Positions 50,369 through 59,092 of a stretch of DNA of 64,000 bases are shown piece after piece (positions within the stretch are counted from its first letter, which is position 1; each line of letters starts with the position of its first letter). The stretch comes from Methanolinea sp. Its GTDB lineage: Archaea > Halobacteriota > Methanomicrobia > Methanomicrobiales > Methanospirillaceae. The position numbers and the translations under genes were made by a program. The stretch spans positions 744,001 to 808,000 of the forward strand of contig CP064971.1 in assembly GCA_016699325.1 (NCBI GenBank), written 5' to 3'. The notes below the pieces were generated by a model. That model did no database searches. It worked only from the letters and a program-made list of their open reading frames with translations, and was not told the DNA's origin.

Positions 50369-51241
50369 TCATCCACAGATTGAAAGGTATTTTCGCTCCC
50401 GCTCCCTGATATCATCAAGCCCAACCAGCCGGTTGAATTCATCAAAGAGGATCATCCTGTCGGCCATTTGTGCAGATGACCCGGTCCTGGCCAGTTCCGC
50501 AAACAGTTCCCGGACAGCGTGGGCGATAACATAAGTGCAGGATGTTGCATCGGCGACCACCGCGTAACCCAGGTCTTGCAGCTCCTGTGCGGACAGGTAC
50601 GGCGACCTCCCGCCCGGCAGGTTGTTGGCAAACACCGGCCCCTTCACTTCCGAGCATATACGCCGCATCTGGTCGATTGAGCGGGGCGCCTCAACGAACA
50701 GGAGATCGGCACCGGCTTCGCGGTAGAGATTCGCGCGGGAGATTGCTTCATCGATCCCATGGATGGCGATGGCATCGGTCCGCGCCATGATGACCAGGTC
50801 AGGGTCCTTCCTGGCATCCACGGCGGCATGGATCTTCGCCACCATTTCTTCGGCAGGGATAACCTGCTTCTCGTCCATGTGCCCGCAGCGCTTGGGAAAG
50901 GACTGGTCTTCGATAAAAAGCCCGGCAACGCCTGCCTTTTCATAAAGCTCAACGGTCCGGATGATGTTTGTCACATTCCCGTACCCGGTTTCGCCATCGG
51001 CAAATACCGGGATTTGTACTGCATCGACAATCCGCGATGCGCAATCCACCATCTCGCTGAGCGTCATGAGGGATACATCAGGTCTTCCCAGGTATGCTGC
51101 AGAGTTCGAATACCCTGCTGAGAAAACAGCTTTTATCCCGGCCTGCTCAGCAATCCTCGCACACAACGGGTCGTGTACCACCGGGATAACGAGGATTTCG
51201 GGATCGCGTATCATCTTCTGCAGGAGCGTTGTTTTCTTCAT
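50369..51241 (-). CDS. Isocitrate lyase/PEP mutase family protein
   Basis: A 290-residue TIM-barrel enzyme of the PEP mutase/isocitrate lyase superfamily. VVHDPLCARIAEQAGIKAVFSAGYSNSAA opens the barrel. FADGETGYGN is the Mg-binding loop, and FIEDQSFPKRCGHMDEKQ is the catalytic K-x-C-G-H-type loop. ARTDAIAIHGIDEAISRANLYREAGADLLFVEAPRS is also family-typical. Lyases of 2-methylcitrate, oxaloacetate decarboxylases and carboxyPEP enzymes look alike, so the reaction is unresolved. ATG 51241 gives MKKTTLLQKMIRDPE, the usual start. Confidence 0.82.
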   Translation of the reverse strand: MKKTTLLQKMIRDPEILVIPVVHDPLCARIAEQAGIKAVFSAGYSNSAAYLGRPDVSLMTLSEMVDCASRIVDAVQIPVFADGETGYGNVTNIIRTVELYEKAGVAGLFIEDQSFPKRCGHMDEKQVIPAEEMVAKIHAAVDARKDPDLVIMARTDAIAIHGIDEAISRANLYREAGADLLFVEAPRSIDQMRRICSEVKGPVFANNLPGGRSPYLSAQELQDLGYAVVADATSCTYVIAHAVRELFAELARTGSSAQMADRMILFDEFNRLVGLDDIRERERKYLSICG

Positions 51242-51385
51242 GCACGCACTATGGTAACCATCAAAATTCACCGCATAATTAAGTTTCGAAAAAAGATCAG
51301 GGCCGGGAAAGGATTTCAACCCGGATTTTTCAGAGCTCCAGCAAGGGAAAGACGGGTTGAAACCCCCTTATCAGGAAATACCCGT

Positions 51386-51790
51386 TCAGAGCAACCGGTC
51401 CCCGGCATGCTCGCCCGGCATGCAATCAAAAACTTCGGTGACCTTCATGACCAGGAGCGACCGGCAGTGGAGCCCGGGCTTTACTTTATAGACCTCGTCC
51501 TTCATGGCCTCGTATTCCGGACCCTCGGATTGTATCTCGATATCCCCTTTGATCTTGTAGCACCCTGTAATCCCCTGGCCCCAGAGGTAGAGGCAGGCCC
51601 GGGGGTTTTCAAGGACATTTTGGAGGGTAGTCTTCATGAACTGGTTGCCGATCCAGATGGTTTCCGGATCGCGGGGAAAGACCGCCCCCATTGGGGCAAC
51701 ATTTGGTTCACCATCCCGGGATGCCGTTGCAAGCGGGAAGATCCTGCCCACCCGGAATGCATCCATGATTTCTGGAGTCATCTGAACCAT
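51386..51790 (-). CDS. Pyridoxamine 5'-phosphate oxidase-like FMN-binding protein
   Basis: A 134-residue split-barrel flavin protein. FPLATASRDGEPNVAPMGAVFPRDPETIWIGNQFMKTTLQNVLENPRACLYLW is the standard N-terminal half, with the FMN phosphate contacts in the IGNQFMKTTLQN segment. YKIKGDIEIQSEG follows. It ends shortly after a strand KVTEVFDC. Homologues in anaerobes are general-purpose FMN-binding proteins or flavin reductases; no specific substrate can be named. Confidence 0.83.
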   Translation of the reverse strand: MVQMTPEIMDAFRVGRIFPLATASRDGEPNVAPMGAVFPRDPETIWIGNQFMKTTLQNVLENPRACLYLWGQGITGCYKIKGDIEIQSEGPEYEAMKDEVYKVKPGLHCRSLLVMKVTEVFDCMPGEHAGDRLL

Positions 51791-52348
51791 ACCAGGGAGC
51801 ATGGTGCAGGTACCCCATAAAACCCACGCACCTGTGTTTCACGGCCCCCTGGATAAGGCCGGATACCAGGGAACTATTCTCTTGTCCGCTTTATCCCGGC
51901 CCTGGGCCTCCTCCTCCCGCCCACCCCTGAAATGAAAAAGGGATGGCTTCCTTGCCGAATCCTTCCACCTGGCGGCAAGGCATCTGGAGATGGGTGAGAG
52001 GCCCATCCGCTGCATGGACTGATCCCGGGTACCGGGATGGGTGACCTTGTTTCCCAAGGCATCCATTCTGGCGAAACTGGTGTACCAATGATCAATGAAG
52101 TCCAGGGAGATGTGGAAACCCGGCCTCGCCATGGTGGGGGCCACCAGGTATTCCCTCGCCCCGGCAAGCCTGATCGATGCATCGGGTCTGTGAGGCATCG
52201 GTCTTTCCCGGAGTGCTGCCCTGCGTGGAGCGCATCAAACCCGGCCACCCTGTTGATACGCCGTGGGGAGAATGGTTATCTTTACCGGGCAGGGCCAGGG
52301 ATCCTACGCTAGGGGGCGCTGGCACCTTGCGAGGGGAAAAAAAGAGAG
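51791..52348. other. Gene-poor region between the flavoprotein and zinc-ribbon genes
   Basis: 558 bases. Open frames in both directions exist but show no domain and no ribosome binding site. GC-rich and chromosome-like; no repeat or promoter seen. Confidence 0.3.
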
Positions 52349-52510
52349 TTAGTATTTTCCCATGAGGGGGATTTCGCAGTTGGGGCAGGTCTGGCTCCGA
52401 CAGGGAACGCCCCGGGTTTTCGGATACTCTTTCTTGCATTTCGGACAGATACATGCATCAGGCGGCATGCCTCCCCGCTGCATACCCATTCCGGGTCCAC
52501 CGTTTGGCAT
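52349..52510 (-). CDS. Small zinc-ribbon protein (53 residues)
   Basis: ATG at 52510. The first 16 residues are glycine- and methionine-rich (MPNGGPGMGMQRGGMP); then CICPKCKKEY and CRSQTCPNCEIPLMG make six cysteines, of which four form a zinc-ribbon (CPKC and CPNC). It resembles the short Cys-rich proteins encoded near NifB/dinitrogenase-cofactor domain genes in methanogens, though no such gene is here. TAA stop; GGTGAGA before the start is a plausible ribosome site. Confidence 0.6.
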   Translation of the reverse strand: MPNGGPGMGMQRGGMPPDACICPKCKKEYPKTRGVPCRSQTCPNCEIPLMGKY

Positions 52511-52719
52511 CTGATCTCACCACAGTTCAAAGGAAGGCAGACAGGTATGATAAGGGAGAGGAAAGAGGCAACGTGGGATTCCAAGAAGCTCATCCTGAGA
52601 GAACGATGATCCGGGATCAGACCGGAGGATAGTTTTCATGGTGAACCGGGGTAAAAAACATTCACCATGGTGCAACAATTTTTTACCGTTCATCTCCCTC
52701 GCATGTACAGGGATGCCCC

Positions 52720-54012
52720 ATGGCAATAGACTGGTACATGGATTTTGTTGATCCCGGGTATGAACCGGGGCGCGATGAGATAATAGTTCTTTACTATTTT
52801 GAGCCGGCAGAAGGCATCAGCCACGAGGAGGCGGCTGGGAGGATCGCATCCGAGAGCTCGACAGGGACCTGGACAACCCTCCACACCCTCCCGCCCCGCA
52901 TGCGGGACCTCCAGGCAACGGTCTTTGAGATCGACGGAAATTTTGTGAAAATATCGTACCCGATCGCCCTCTGGGACGAAGGCAATGCTGTGCAGCTGTT
53001 GAGCGGGATCGCCGGAAATATCTTCGGAATGAAGGCGCTTTCGAACCTCCGGCTCATCGATGCAACCCTTCCGGCAGCATACATAGATCACTTCAGGGGA
53101 CCGCACTTCGGAAACGACGGTATCAGGAAGATGATGAAGGTCCACGGGCGGCCGCTCACCGGAGCGGTACCCAAGCCGAAGGTCGGGTTCACCGCACAGG
53201 AGCACGCAGAAATCGGCTATGAAACCTGGATGGGAGGGTTCGACTTTGTCAAGGACGACGAGAACCTGACCTCCACCTCGTTCAACCGGTTCGAAGAACG
53301 GGTGGAACGGATGAGCAGGTTCCGGGACCGGGCGGAGCAGGAGACCGGGATGATCAAGTCCGCATTCATCAATATCACGGGGGACACGGAAACAATGGAG
53401 AAGCGGGCCGCGCTGCTTTCCGAATACAACTGGAACTATGCCATGATCGATGTCGTAGCGGCCGGGACTGCTGCCGTGATGACCCTGCGCGATTTCTGCT
53501 CTGACCTCGATCTTGCCATCCATGCCCACCGGGCCATGCATGCCGCATTCTCCCGTAACCCCCTGCATGGGATTTCAATGCAGTTCCTGGCCAAGATAAT
53601 GCGGCTCATCGGAGTGAGCCAGATCCACACCGGGACCGCGGTAGGCAAGCTTGCCGGGAGCCGGCAAGAATCTGCCATCCTTGCCGATATCCTCCGCGAG
53701 AAGCAGGTCCGCGGTGTTGATAAACGTTCTCTAGACCAGGACTGGGGGAGCATCAGGAACGCGTTCCCAGTGGCGTCGGGAGGGCTTCACCCCGGCCTGG
53801 TACCCGCCGTGCTCGATATTTACGGCCGGGACCAGGTACTGCTGGTGAGCGGCGGAATCCATGGTCACCCTGGGGGAACGAGGAAGGGAGCACTGGCGAC
53901 CGTCCAGGCCATGGAAGCATGGGAAGAGGGCATAACCCTCGAAGAAAAAGCACGTACTGCCCCGGAACTTGCCGCAGCCCTCGAGAAGTGGGGTCATTTC
54001 CAACCGAGATGA
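52720..54012 (+). CDS. rbcL: Form III ribulose-1,5-bisphosphate carboxylase/oxygenase large subunit
   Basis: A 430-residue RuBisCO with catalytic residues intact: TGAVPKPKVG (Lys152, Lys154), GFDFVKDDEN with the carbamylated Lys178 and the metal ligands D180 and E181, HAHRAMHAAF, and loop 6 HTGTAVGKLAG, whose Lys closes the active site. This argues for a working form III enzyme, unlike RuBisCO-like proteins. Methanogens use it to recycle ribulose bisphosphate from nucleosides or in a reductive hexulose-phosphate route. AMP phosphorylase and phosphoribulokinase genes are not in the window. Confidence 0.95.
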   Translation: MAIDWYMDFVDPGYEPGRDEIIVLYYFEPAEGISHEEAAGRIASESSTGTWTTLHTLPPRMRDLQATVFEIDGNFVKISYPIALWDEGNAVQLLSGIAGNIFGMKALSNLRLIDATLPAAYIDHFRGPHFGNDGIRKMMKVHGRPLTGAVPKPKVGFTAQEHAEIGYETWMGGFDFVKDDENLTSTSFNRFEERVERMSRFRDRAEQETGMIKSAFINITGDTETMEKRAALLSEYNWNYAMIDVVAAGTAAVMTLRDFCSDLDLAIHAHRAMHAAFSRNPLHGISMQFLAKIMRLIGVSQIHTGTAVGKLAGSRQESAILADILREKQVRGVDKRSLDQDWGSIRNAFPVASGGLHPGLVPAVLDIYGRDQVLLVSGGIHGHPGGTRKGALATVQAMEAWEEGITLEEKARTAPELAAALEKWGHFQPR

Positions 54013-54051
54013 AGGTAACAGGCGAACCAGGGAAGGCGATGACCAGGGAGG

Positions 54052-54546
54052 GTGTGGGTAGCTGTGGTCTTTGAATGCCAGCAGTGCGGGGAGTGCTGCA
54101 GCATCATGGGCCAGGTGCTCGTTGTATGTGAGGATCCCGGTACAAAGAAGTATGTTCTCTCCAACCAGTATACCGGAGAAAAGACCACTGTCGAGATCGA
54201 TCCCGACAAGGTTGACCTCTACGAGGACAGGAGCACAATCGAGCGGTTTCCCGAAGCATGCCCGTTTCTCCGGTTCAACCGGGAAGACGGGAGAGCGTAC
54301 TGCACCGTTCACCTCACCCGCCCTGACATGTGCCGCGATTTTGGATGCTGGCGCCTCCTCATCCTGAGACCCGATGGTCGCCGGGCCGGGCGTGTCATGT
54401 GCCAGAGCCATTTCTGTCCCGATGACTCCGACCTCGCACGGCTGTGGGAGGAACGGATACGCCCCATCGACGATCCCGGCGGGGCGGAATGGGACCGCTC
54501 GGTCATCAGCATCCTGACCAGGGCAGGATACCAGGTACGGATTTGA
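54052..54546 (+). CDS. YkgJ-family CxxCxxCC iron-sulfur/zinc-binding protein
   Basis: A ~164-residue member of the YkgJ (PF03692) cysteine-cluster family. It begins with VFECQQCGECCSIMG, the CxxCxxCC motif, then FPEACPFLRFNREDGRAYCTVHLTRPDMCRDFGCW with further Cys residues, and has CQSHFC near the end. At least nine cysteines suggest a metal or Fe-S site. The start is GTG 54052, or GTG 54064, which is better placed for the GGGAGG site. It follows rbcL by 39 bases, so co-transcription is possible. Function unknown. Confidence 0.78.
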   Translation: MWVAVVFECQQCGECCSIMGQVLVVCEDPGTKKYVLSNQYTGEKTTVEIDPDKVDLYEDRSTIERFPEACPFLRFNREDGRAYCTVHLTRPDMCRDFGCWRLLILRPDGRRAGRVMCQSHFCPDDSDLARLWEERIRPIDDPGGAEWDRSVISILTRAGYQVRI

Positions 54547-54563
54547 CATCGGGCCGGTGACGG

Positions 54564-55091
54564 TCACCTTTCTCGCAGGATTTCCGTGTAGAGCATGACC
54601 GCCGAGAGGCTGACCAGGTTCAGGGTTGTCGCTGCATACCAGAGCCAGGACTCAAGCGTGGTCAGGCGGGTTATCCAACCTGACCAGAGCATTCCACAGA
54701 TGATCAGGAATGCCAGGAGGGTATCAAGGGCAAGGAAAACGGCCGGGATGCCGAACAGCCGCCCGAGCTGGGCGATCGTGCAGTATTCAAAGGGGCTGTC
54801 CCGGTGGAGGAGATCGAGAAAGGCACGTCCCAGGTTCATCAGGAGATCGGTCCCTGCCCAGAGAATAATTCCCCACCCGGCAAGGGTAAGGACCGGCGGT
54901 GCCAGCTCCCGGACAGCAACAGTCCCAAGGATAAGCTTGAAGATGCAGAATGGTATCCCGATGGTGCTCGAAAGGAAAAAAGGGCGGAGGAAAAAGCCCT
55001 GGAACTGATCACCATCTTCTACCATGGCCCGGTTCTCCCGATCAGGTTCGCCTGCACACATAACAAGACTTTGGTCGGTCTCCTCAGGCAT
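54564..55091 (-). CDS. Predicted integral membrane protein, four helices
   Basis: 175 residues. After a charged N-terminus there are four hydrophobic segments: FLSSTIGIPFCIFKLILGTVAV, VLTLAGWGIILWAGTDLLMNL, FGIPAVFLALDTLLAFLIICGML, and WLWYAATTLNLVSLSAVMLY. No catalytic motif or known family seen. It is convergent with the YkgJ gene and stands alone. Probably a real gene on the basis of its hydrophobic pattern and length. Confidence 0.6.
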   Translation of the reverse strand: MPEETDQSLVMCAGEPDRENRAMVEDGDQFQGFFLRPFFLSSTIGIPFCIFKLILGTVAVRELAPPVLTLAGWGIILWAGTDLLMNLGRAFLDLLHRDSPFEYCTIAQLGRLFGIPAVFLALDTLLAFLIICGMLWSGWITRLTTLESWLWYAATTLNLVSLSAVMLYTEILRER

Positions 55092-55477
55092 GAATATAGA
55101 GGAGTATCACCGCTGAGCCGAGATCGGGAAAGATCATGGTCAGTACCTGGAAGACAGATGGGCTGTTGATCCTTGCAATGACCAGGGCCCTGTCTGCCCA
55201 ACAAGCTCCCCCTACAAAGGGCGTATACCCTCGCTCCCGGACCCTTCCAGGCCGGGGACGTGGCACACAATCTCGCCGGCACGGAGAATAGAGCGTGGAA
55301 AGCCACTCCCGGAGCAATCAGAATTCATCGTCCCGGTGGAGGAAAACAGTGAACCAGCCGCCCGTTGGGCCATGGAGAAGCTGTCCCGGATTGTCTCTGG
55401 TTGAGCCCGGGATACCAGCCCGAGAGCTTAAAATGCCCTGGTGCCCATACCTGATCGGGAACCGGCAGGGGTGATGA
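55092..55477. other. Intergenic region
   Basis: 386 bases, GC-rich, with no supported gene. No promoter or repeat recognised. Confidence 0.3.
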
Positions 55478-55942
55478 AGGACGGAGGATCCTGGCCAAGG
55501 GAAGTGTCAGCAATGCGGGCTCTGCTGCAAGGTCTTTGGGGATCGCATCTCGCCCACAACGATGAACCTCTACTCATGGATGGAGCAGGGCAGGAAGGAT
55601 ATCCTCGTTTATTTCTCGGCTCTCCTCCAGAATGGTGTCCGGGTCAATGGTGCCGATCTTGAGAATGGAGATCTCGGAGAGATTGTAACCGTGGAACTGC
55701 GTGACCCAAAGACCGGCGGTTACCTGCCGGTCTGCCCATTTCTCCGACGAATCGGCAAGACGAAGTATACCTGTTCTATTCACACTGTCAAACCGGATAT
55801 GTGCTGTAATTACATGCCCTGGATCTATGGCGAGACCTATTTTCCCCGCTGCCCGGCGCTGAAAGAGAAGAGATCGCGCTGGTCCGGGTTGCCCGAACAG
55901 GATCAGGTCCGGGGCTTTCGGCTTCAGGAGCCCAACTATTAA
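55478..55942 (+). CDS. Second YkgJ-like CxxCxxCC protein, 5' end possibly frameshifted
   Basis: The in-frame CxxCxxCC motif (KCQQCGLCCKVFGD) lies at 55502-55543, but the open frame begins just after a stop at 55475-55477 and has no ATG, GTG or TTG before the motif. The only upstream ATG (55474) is in another frame. The first in-frame Met is at 55562, after the motif, and would remove it. Either a one-base frameshift or a sequencing error affects the N-terminus, or a non-standard start is used. The downstream part (CPFLRRIGKTKYTCSIHTVKPDMC, FPRCPALKEK) is normal for the family. It ends 52 bases before the fusion gene. Confidence 0.6.
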   Translation, partial: RTEDPGQGKCQQCGLCCKVFGDRISPTTMNLYSWMEQGRKDILVYFSALLQNGVRVNGADLENGDLGEIVTVELRDPKTGGYLPVCPFLRRIGKTKYTCSIHTVKPDMCCNYMPWIYGETYFPRCPALKEKRSRWSGLPEQDQVRGFRLQEPNY

Positions 55943-55994
55943 TAGGATAATCACGTCATCCCTGTTCACCAGAGAGAGCAGGGGCTGGTGAACG

Positions 55995-57959
55995 ATGGCT
56001 AAGTGGAAATGTTCGGTTTGTGGGTATGTATACGACGAAGAGAAGGGAGAGCCGGCGACCGGCACACCTCCGGGCACTCCATTCTCCTCGCTTCCCGGTG
56101 ACTGGCGCTGCCCGGTCTGCGGGGCAGAGAAGAGCGCTTTTTACCAGGTCCCGGAAGGAACCGCTTCCGGCCCGGCGGGTCCGGTCCTCTGGAAATGTTC
56201 GGTTTGTGGGTATGTATACGACGAAGAACAGGGAGAGCCGGCGACCGGCACACCTCCGGGCACTCCATTCTCCTCGCTTCCCGGTGACTGGCGCTGCCCC
56301 GTCTGCGGGGCGGAAAAAAAAGCATTTTTCCTGGTGCGGGAGGTTGACCTTGCCCACGAGGCGGCGGAGACAACGGTCTCTGATGTGCTCATGGCCGAAG
56401 TCGCTGCCCGGGGAATAACGTTAGTTTTCGGGCTTCCCGGGACCTCATCGCTCGGCCTTGTTGACGCGGTGCGCAAAAACCCCGGGTTGCGGTACATCGT
56501 CTTCAGGCATGAGGCGAACGCGGCCATGGCCGCATCAGCCTACAACAAGCTCACCGGGAAGATTGCGCTCTGCCTGACGATAGCAGGCCCCGGGGCAACG
56601 AACCTCACCACCGGGCTCTATGACGCACGGGAGGATGGAGCAGCAGTACTGTCGATCAATGGCCAGGTGGAGACGCAGTACACCGGTCCCTACGGTATCC
56701 AGGAGATCGACCAGGACGCGTTCTTCCGGCCCATTGCAGTGTATAACAATACCATCTATGACCGAAAAATGACCTGCCTGCTGGTGAACAGGGCCCTGAA
56801 GTATGCCATTCTCCACCACGGCGTGGCCCAGCTCTCTGTCCCCAACGATATCCAGAAACAGCCCCTCGAATCCCTGTTCTGCAGGAGAGAGACCCTGCTC
56901 GAGAGCCCTCACATCGTCCCGGCAGAGCCCGAGCTCCTGAAGGCGGCAGCAGCGATCGATGCAGCCGAACGGCCGGTCATCATCGCCGGATGGGGAGCAT
57001 ACGGAGATGGGGATGCCGTCATTGACCTCGCCCGGAGGATCAGCGCTCCCGTCCTCACCACATACCGGGCAAAAGGTTTTGTCCCGGAGGATAACGAGTG
57101 GGTCATCGGGGTCCTGGGCCATTCGGGCTCTCCGCAGGCGCGGAGGGCGGTTACCGATGCCGATCTCCTTATCACCCTTGGCGTGGGATTCTCGAAGTTC
57201 ACCAATATCCCGACCGACAAACTGCTCGTGCAGGTGGATACCAACCCGGTGAAACTTGGGAAGGGTCCGGCAACCCTTTCTCTCTGGGGGAACTGCTCGC
57301 TCACGGTGCCCCGGCTGGCAGGCCTGGTCAGGGAGCGGGACCCCGAACATGTCCTCAAGGAGATCGCGGGGATGAAGCGTGAGTGGCTGGAGCAGCTCGA
57401 CCGGGAGGCTGACGCGACCGCAATCCCTCTCCGACCACCCTTCATCATGAAGGTGCTCTCGGAAGTGATACCGGAGGATGCGGTCATCACCGTTGACGTG
57501 GGCGAAAACCAGTGGTGGTTTGGGCGTAACTTCCGGATGAAACGACAGCGGTTCGCCATGTCCGGGTACCTTGCCACCATGGGGTTCGGGTTCCCGGCGG
57601 CGATCGCTGCGAAACTTGCTTACCCGGTAAAGCAGGTATTCTGCATTACCGGAGATGGGGGATTCTCCCAATCCATGTCCGATCTCGTAACTGCCGTCAA
57701 GTACGAGCTCCCGATGACCGTGGTTGTCCTGAACAACCACCAGCTTGGCATGATACAGGTCGAACAACTGATGGAGCACTACCCCAACTATGGAACCGGG
57801 CTCCTGAACCCTGACTTCGCTGCCTATGCAGAAGCCTGTGGAGGAGCAGGGATACGTGTCGGGAGACCGGATGAGCTGAAAACAGCCATCGAACAGGCGA
57901 TGGGGTTGAACGTGCCGGTCGTCGTTGACGTAGAGACCGATCCGCGCCGCTTTGTCTGA
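55995..57959 (+). CDS. Double rubredoxin fused to a thiamine-diphosphate enzyme (pyruvate oxidase/acetolactate synthase fold)
   Basis: 654 residues. Rubredoxin 1 (residues ~4-46; Cys6, 9, 39, 42) and rubredoxin 2 (~66-108; Cys68, 71, 101, 104) each have CSVCGY and CPVCGA with the aromatic core. A linker follows, then a ThDP enzyme: catalytic Glu173 (FRHEANAA), a middle domain, and the C-terminal GDG (553) with NN (580-581) that binds Mg-ThDP. Relatives decarboxylate 2-oxo acids or join them. The fusion could pass electrons from a ThDP reaction to rubredoxin acceptors, an inference not described in families I know. Confidence 0.9.
   Translation: MAKWKCSVCGYVYDEEKGEPATGTPPGTPFSSLPGDWRCPVCGAEKSAFYQVPEGTASGPAGPVLWKCSVCGYVYDEEQGEPATGTPPGTPFSSLPGDWRCPVCGAEKKAFFLVREVDLAHEAAETTVSDVLMAEVAARGITLVFGLPGTSSLGLVDAVRKNPGLRYIVFRHEANAAMAASAYNKLTGKIALCLTIAGPGATNLTTGLYDAREDGAAVLSINGQVETQYTGPYGIQEIDQDAFFRPIAVYNNTIYDRKMTCLLVNRALKYAILHHGVAQLSVPNDIQKQPLESLFCRRETLLESPHIVPAEPELLKAAAAIDAAERPVIIAGWGAYGDGDAVIDLARRISAPVLTTYRAKGFVPEDNEWVIGVLGHSGSPQARRAVTDADLLITLGVGFSKFTNIPTDKLLVQVDTNPVKLGKGPATLSLWGNCSLTVPRLAGLVRERDPEHVLKEIAGMKREWLEQLDREADATAIPLRPPFIMKVLSEVIPEDAVITVDVGENQWWFGRNFRMKRQRFAMSGYLATMGFGFPAAIAAKLAYPVKQVFCITGDGGFSQSMSDLVTAVKYELPMTVVVLNNHQLGMIQVEQLMEHYPNYGTGLLNPDFAAYAEACGGAGIRVGRPDELKTAIEQAMGLNVPVVVDVETDPRRFV
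56004..56326 (+). repeat. Near-identical tandem rubredoxin coding repeats (186-base spacing)
   Basis: The stretches 56004-56140 and 56190-56326 are nearly identical at DNA level. One identical run covers the first 38 bases, and another about 69 bases spans GGGAGAGCCGGCG to GGCGCTGCCC. Differences are confined to GAAGAG/AGAACA-type positions and the 3' end. Such low divergence, including synonymous sites, points to a recent duplication or gene conversion. Confidence 0.85.
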
Positions 57960-58433
57960 AATGAAACACGGCCGGAACGGCCAAAGACGCGACCCCCCGG
58001 GGTCACCCGCCGGAGTCGTCGATATAATCGAAGTCCCGCCCATGGAGTTTGATATCGATGACCGGTGGTCCGTCGGAACACTCCGGGCCCGGTAACCGTA
58101 ATGGCTGAGACCATCAACGCGGGCGATCGTTCCGGACGAAAGGGCAATGGGTCCTGGGTTGTACTGGGGACCGGGGTCATGAAGAGAGGGCGGGGTTCAG
58201 GGCGCCGAGCTACAGGGAGGTTTCGCCCGGGCATGGTCCGCCCGGGCACAGGCCCGGAGATGGGTTATGCCGGCAGGGGTCGCGAGCGACACGACGTATT
58301 TTACCGATGTGGCGGTATTCCGGCGACCCGGGCCTGGCCTCTCCCCCGGGCCCTGGAGGGGGAAGGGATGACCCCGGCCGTCCGGATTGAGAATCGGTTC
58401 CCGGTGCATACCTTCTACTGTTGGCGGACAGCA
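57960..58433. other. Intergenic region between convergent fusion and trmO genes
   Basis: 474 bases, GC-rich. No gene accepted. It has local CGCCCGGGC and CCCGGGCC palindromes (58220-58260), which may be part of 3' structures, and nothing else of note. Confidence 0.3.
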
Positions 58434-58943
58434 TCACCCACTGTCCTTTCCGGGAGGATGTTTCCGGGTGAGCTGCTCTGGTGTAAATGGCACCTGGCGT
58501 TCACGGTCTGCGCGGTCGATCCAGCCTGAGCGGACATTTTCGCGGTGGTCAAAATGGAACACATACGGTTTGATATCAAGCAGGGGTGTGCCGTCGAGGA
58601 CATCGATCCCGCGTACCGATATCGTAGTCCCGGAGATGGAGAGTAGCTCGACAATGGAAAGCCCTATCCTGTTCGGACGGTCATGGTGACGGGTCGAAAA
58701 AATCCCGCGTTCGGTTTCATGATCAAGATAGGGGGCAATCCGGAGCCGCATCGGCCCTTCGTGATGGAAATGGTAGAGGAGGATTAGGTGGGAGAATCCC
58801 TCGAGCTCCTGGAGGCCATCGGCATATTCCGGGAAAACCTCGATCGTGCCTTCTGCAGAGCTATAGACACTCTGGATGGGAGTGTCCCTCTGCATGGTAA
58901 ACGGAGAATGAATGACTCCGATAAAAGTATAGTGGATCTCCAT
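58434..58943 (-). CDS. trmO: TrmO/TsaA-like tRNA m6t6A37 methyltransferase
   Basis: A 169-residue protein of the TsaA/TrmO family, which uses SAM to methylate N6 of threonylcarbamoyladenosine in tRNA. Family features are GVIHSPF, GLQELEGFSHLILLYHFH, HETERGIFSTRHHDRPNRIGLSIVELL (the strongest signature: GIFSTR and RPNRIGLS), and DVLDGTPLLDIKPY. The C-terminal domain seen in some archaeal members is shortened. The t6A base is made by the KEOPS complex, which includes Kae1 at the other end of this window. Confidence 0.9.
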   Translation of the reverse strand: MEIHYTFIGVIHSPFTMQRDTPIQSVYSSAEGTIEVFPEYADGLQELEGFSHLILLYHFHHEGPMRLRIAPYLDHETERGIFSTRHHDRPNRIGLSIVELLSISGTTISVRGIDVLDGTPLLDIKPYVFHFDHRENVRSGWIDRADRERQVPFTPEQLTRKHPPGKDSG

Positions 58944-59092
58944 ACTTATTCATCCGGTCAGAAAGCTGAAAAAGAGTGGGGTGGGGGTAGCATCCCCCGC
59001 ATTTTTCACAAATCGTGATCCTGAACAACCTGTTTTTGAGGACTGGTTTCAACCGCACCCTTTTTTTCCGATCCGCATCCACATGCTGTACG

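Noticed and set aside
52720..54012. RuBisCO-like (form IV) protein as an alternative identity
   Set aside because: All catalytic lysines and metal ligands of true RuBisCO, including the loop 6 Lys, are present, so form III is preferred.
56535..58043. 502-residue minus-strand open frame across the ThDP fusion gene
   Set aside because: A shadow frame of the real ThDP enzyme; no motif, no ribosome site, and the sense-strand protein is complete.
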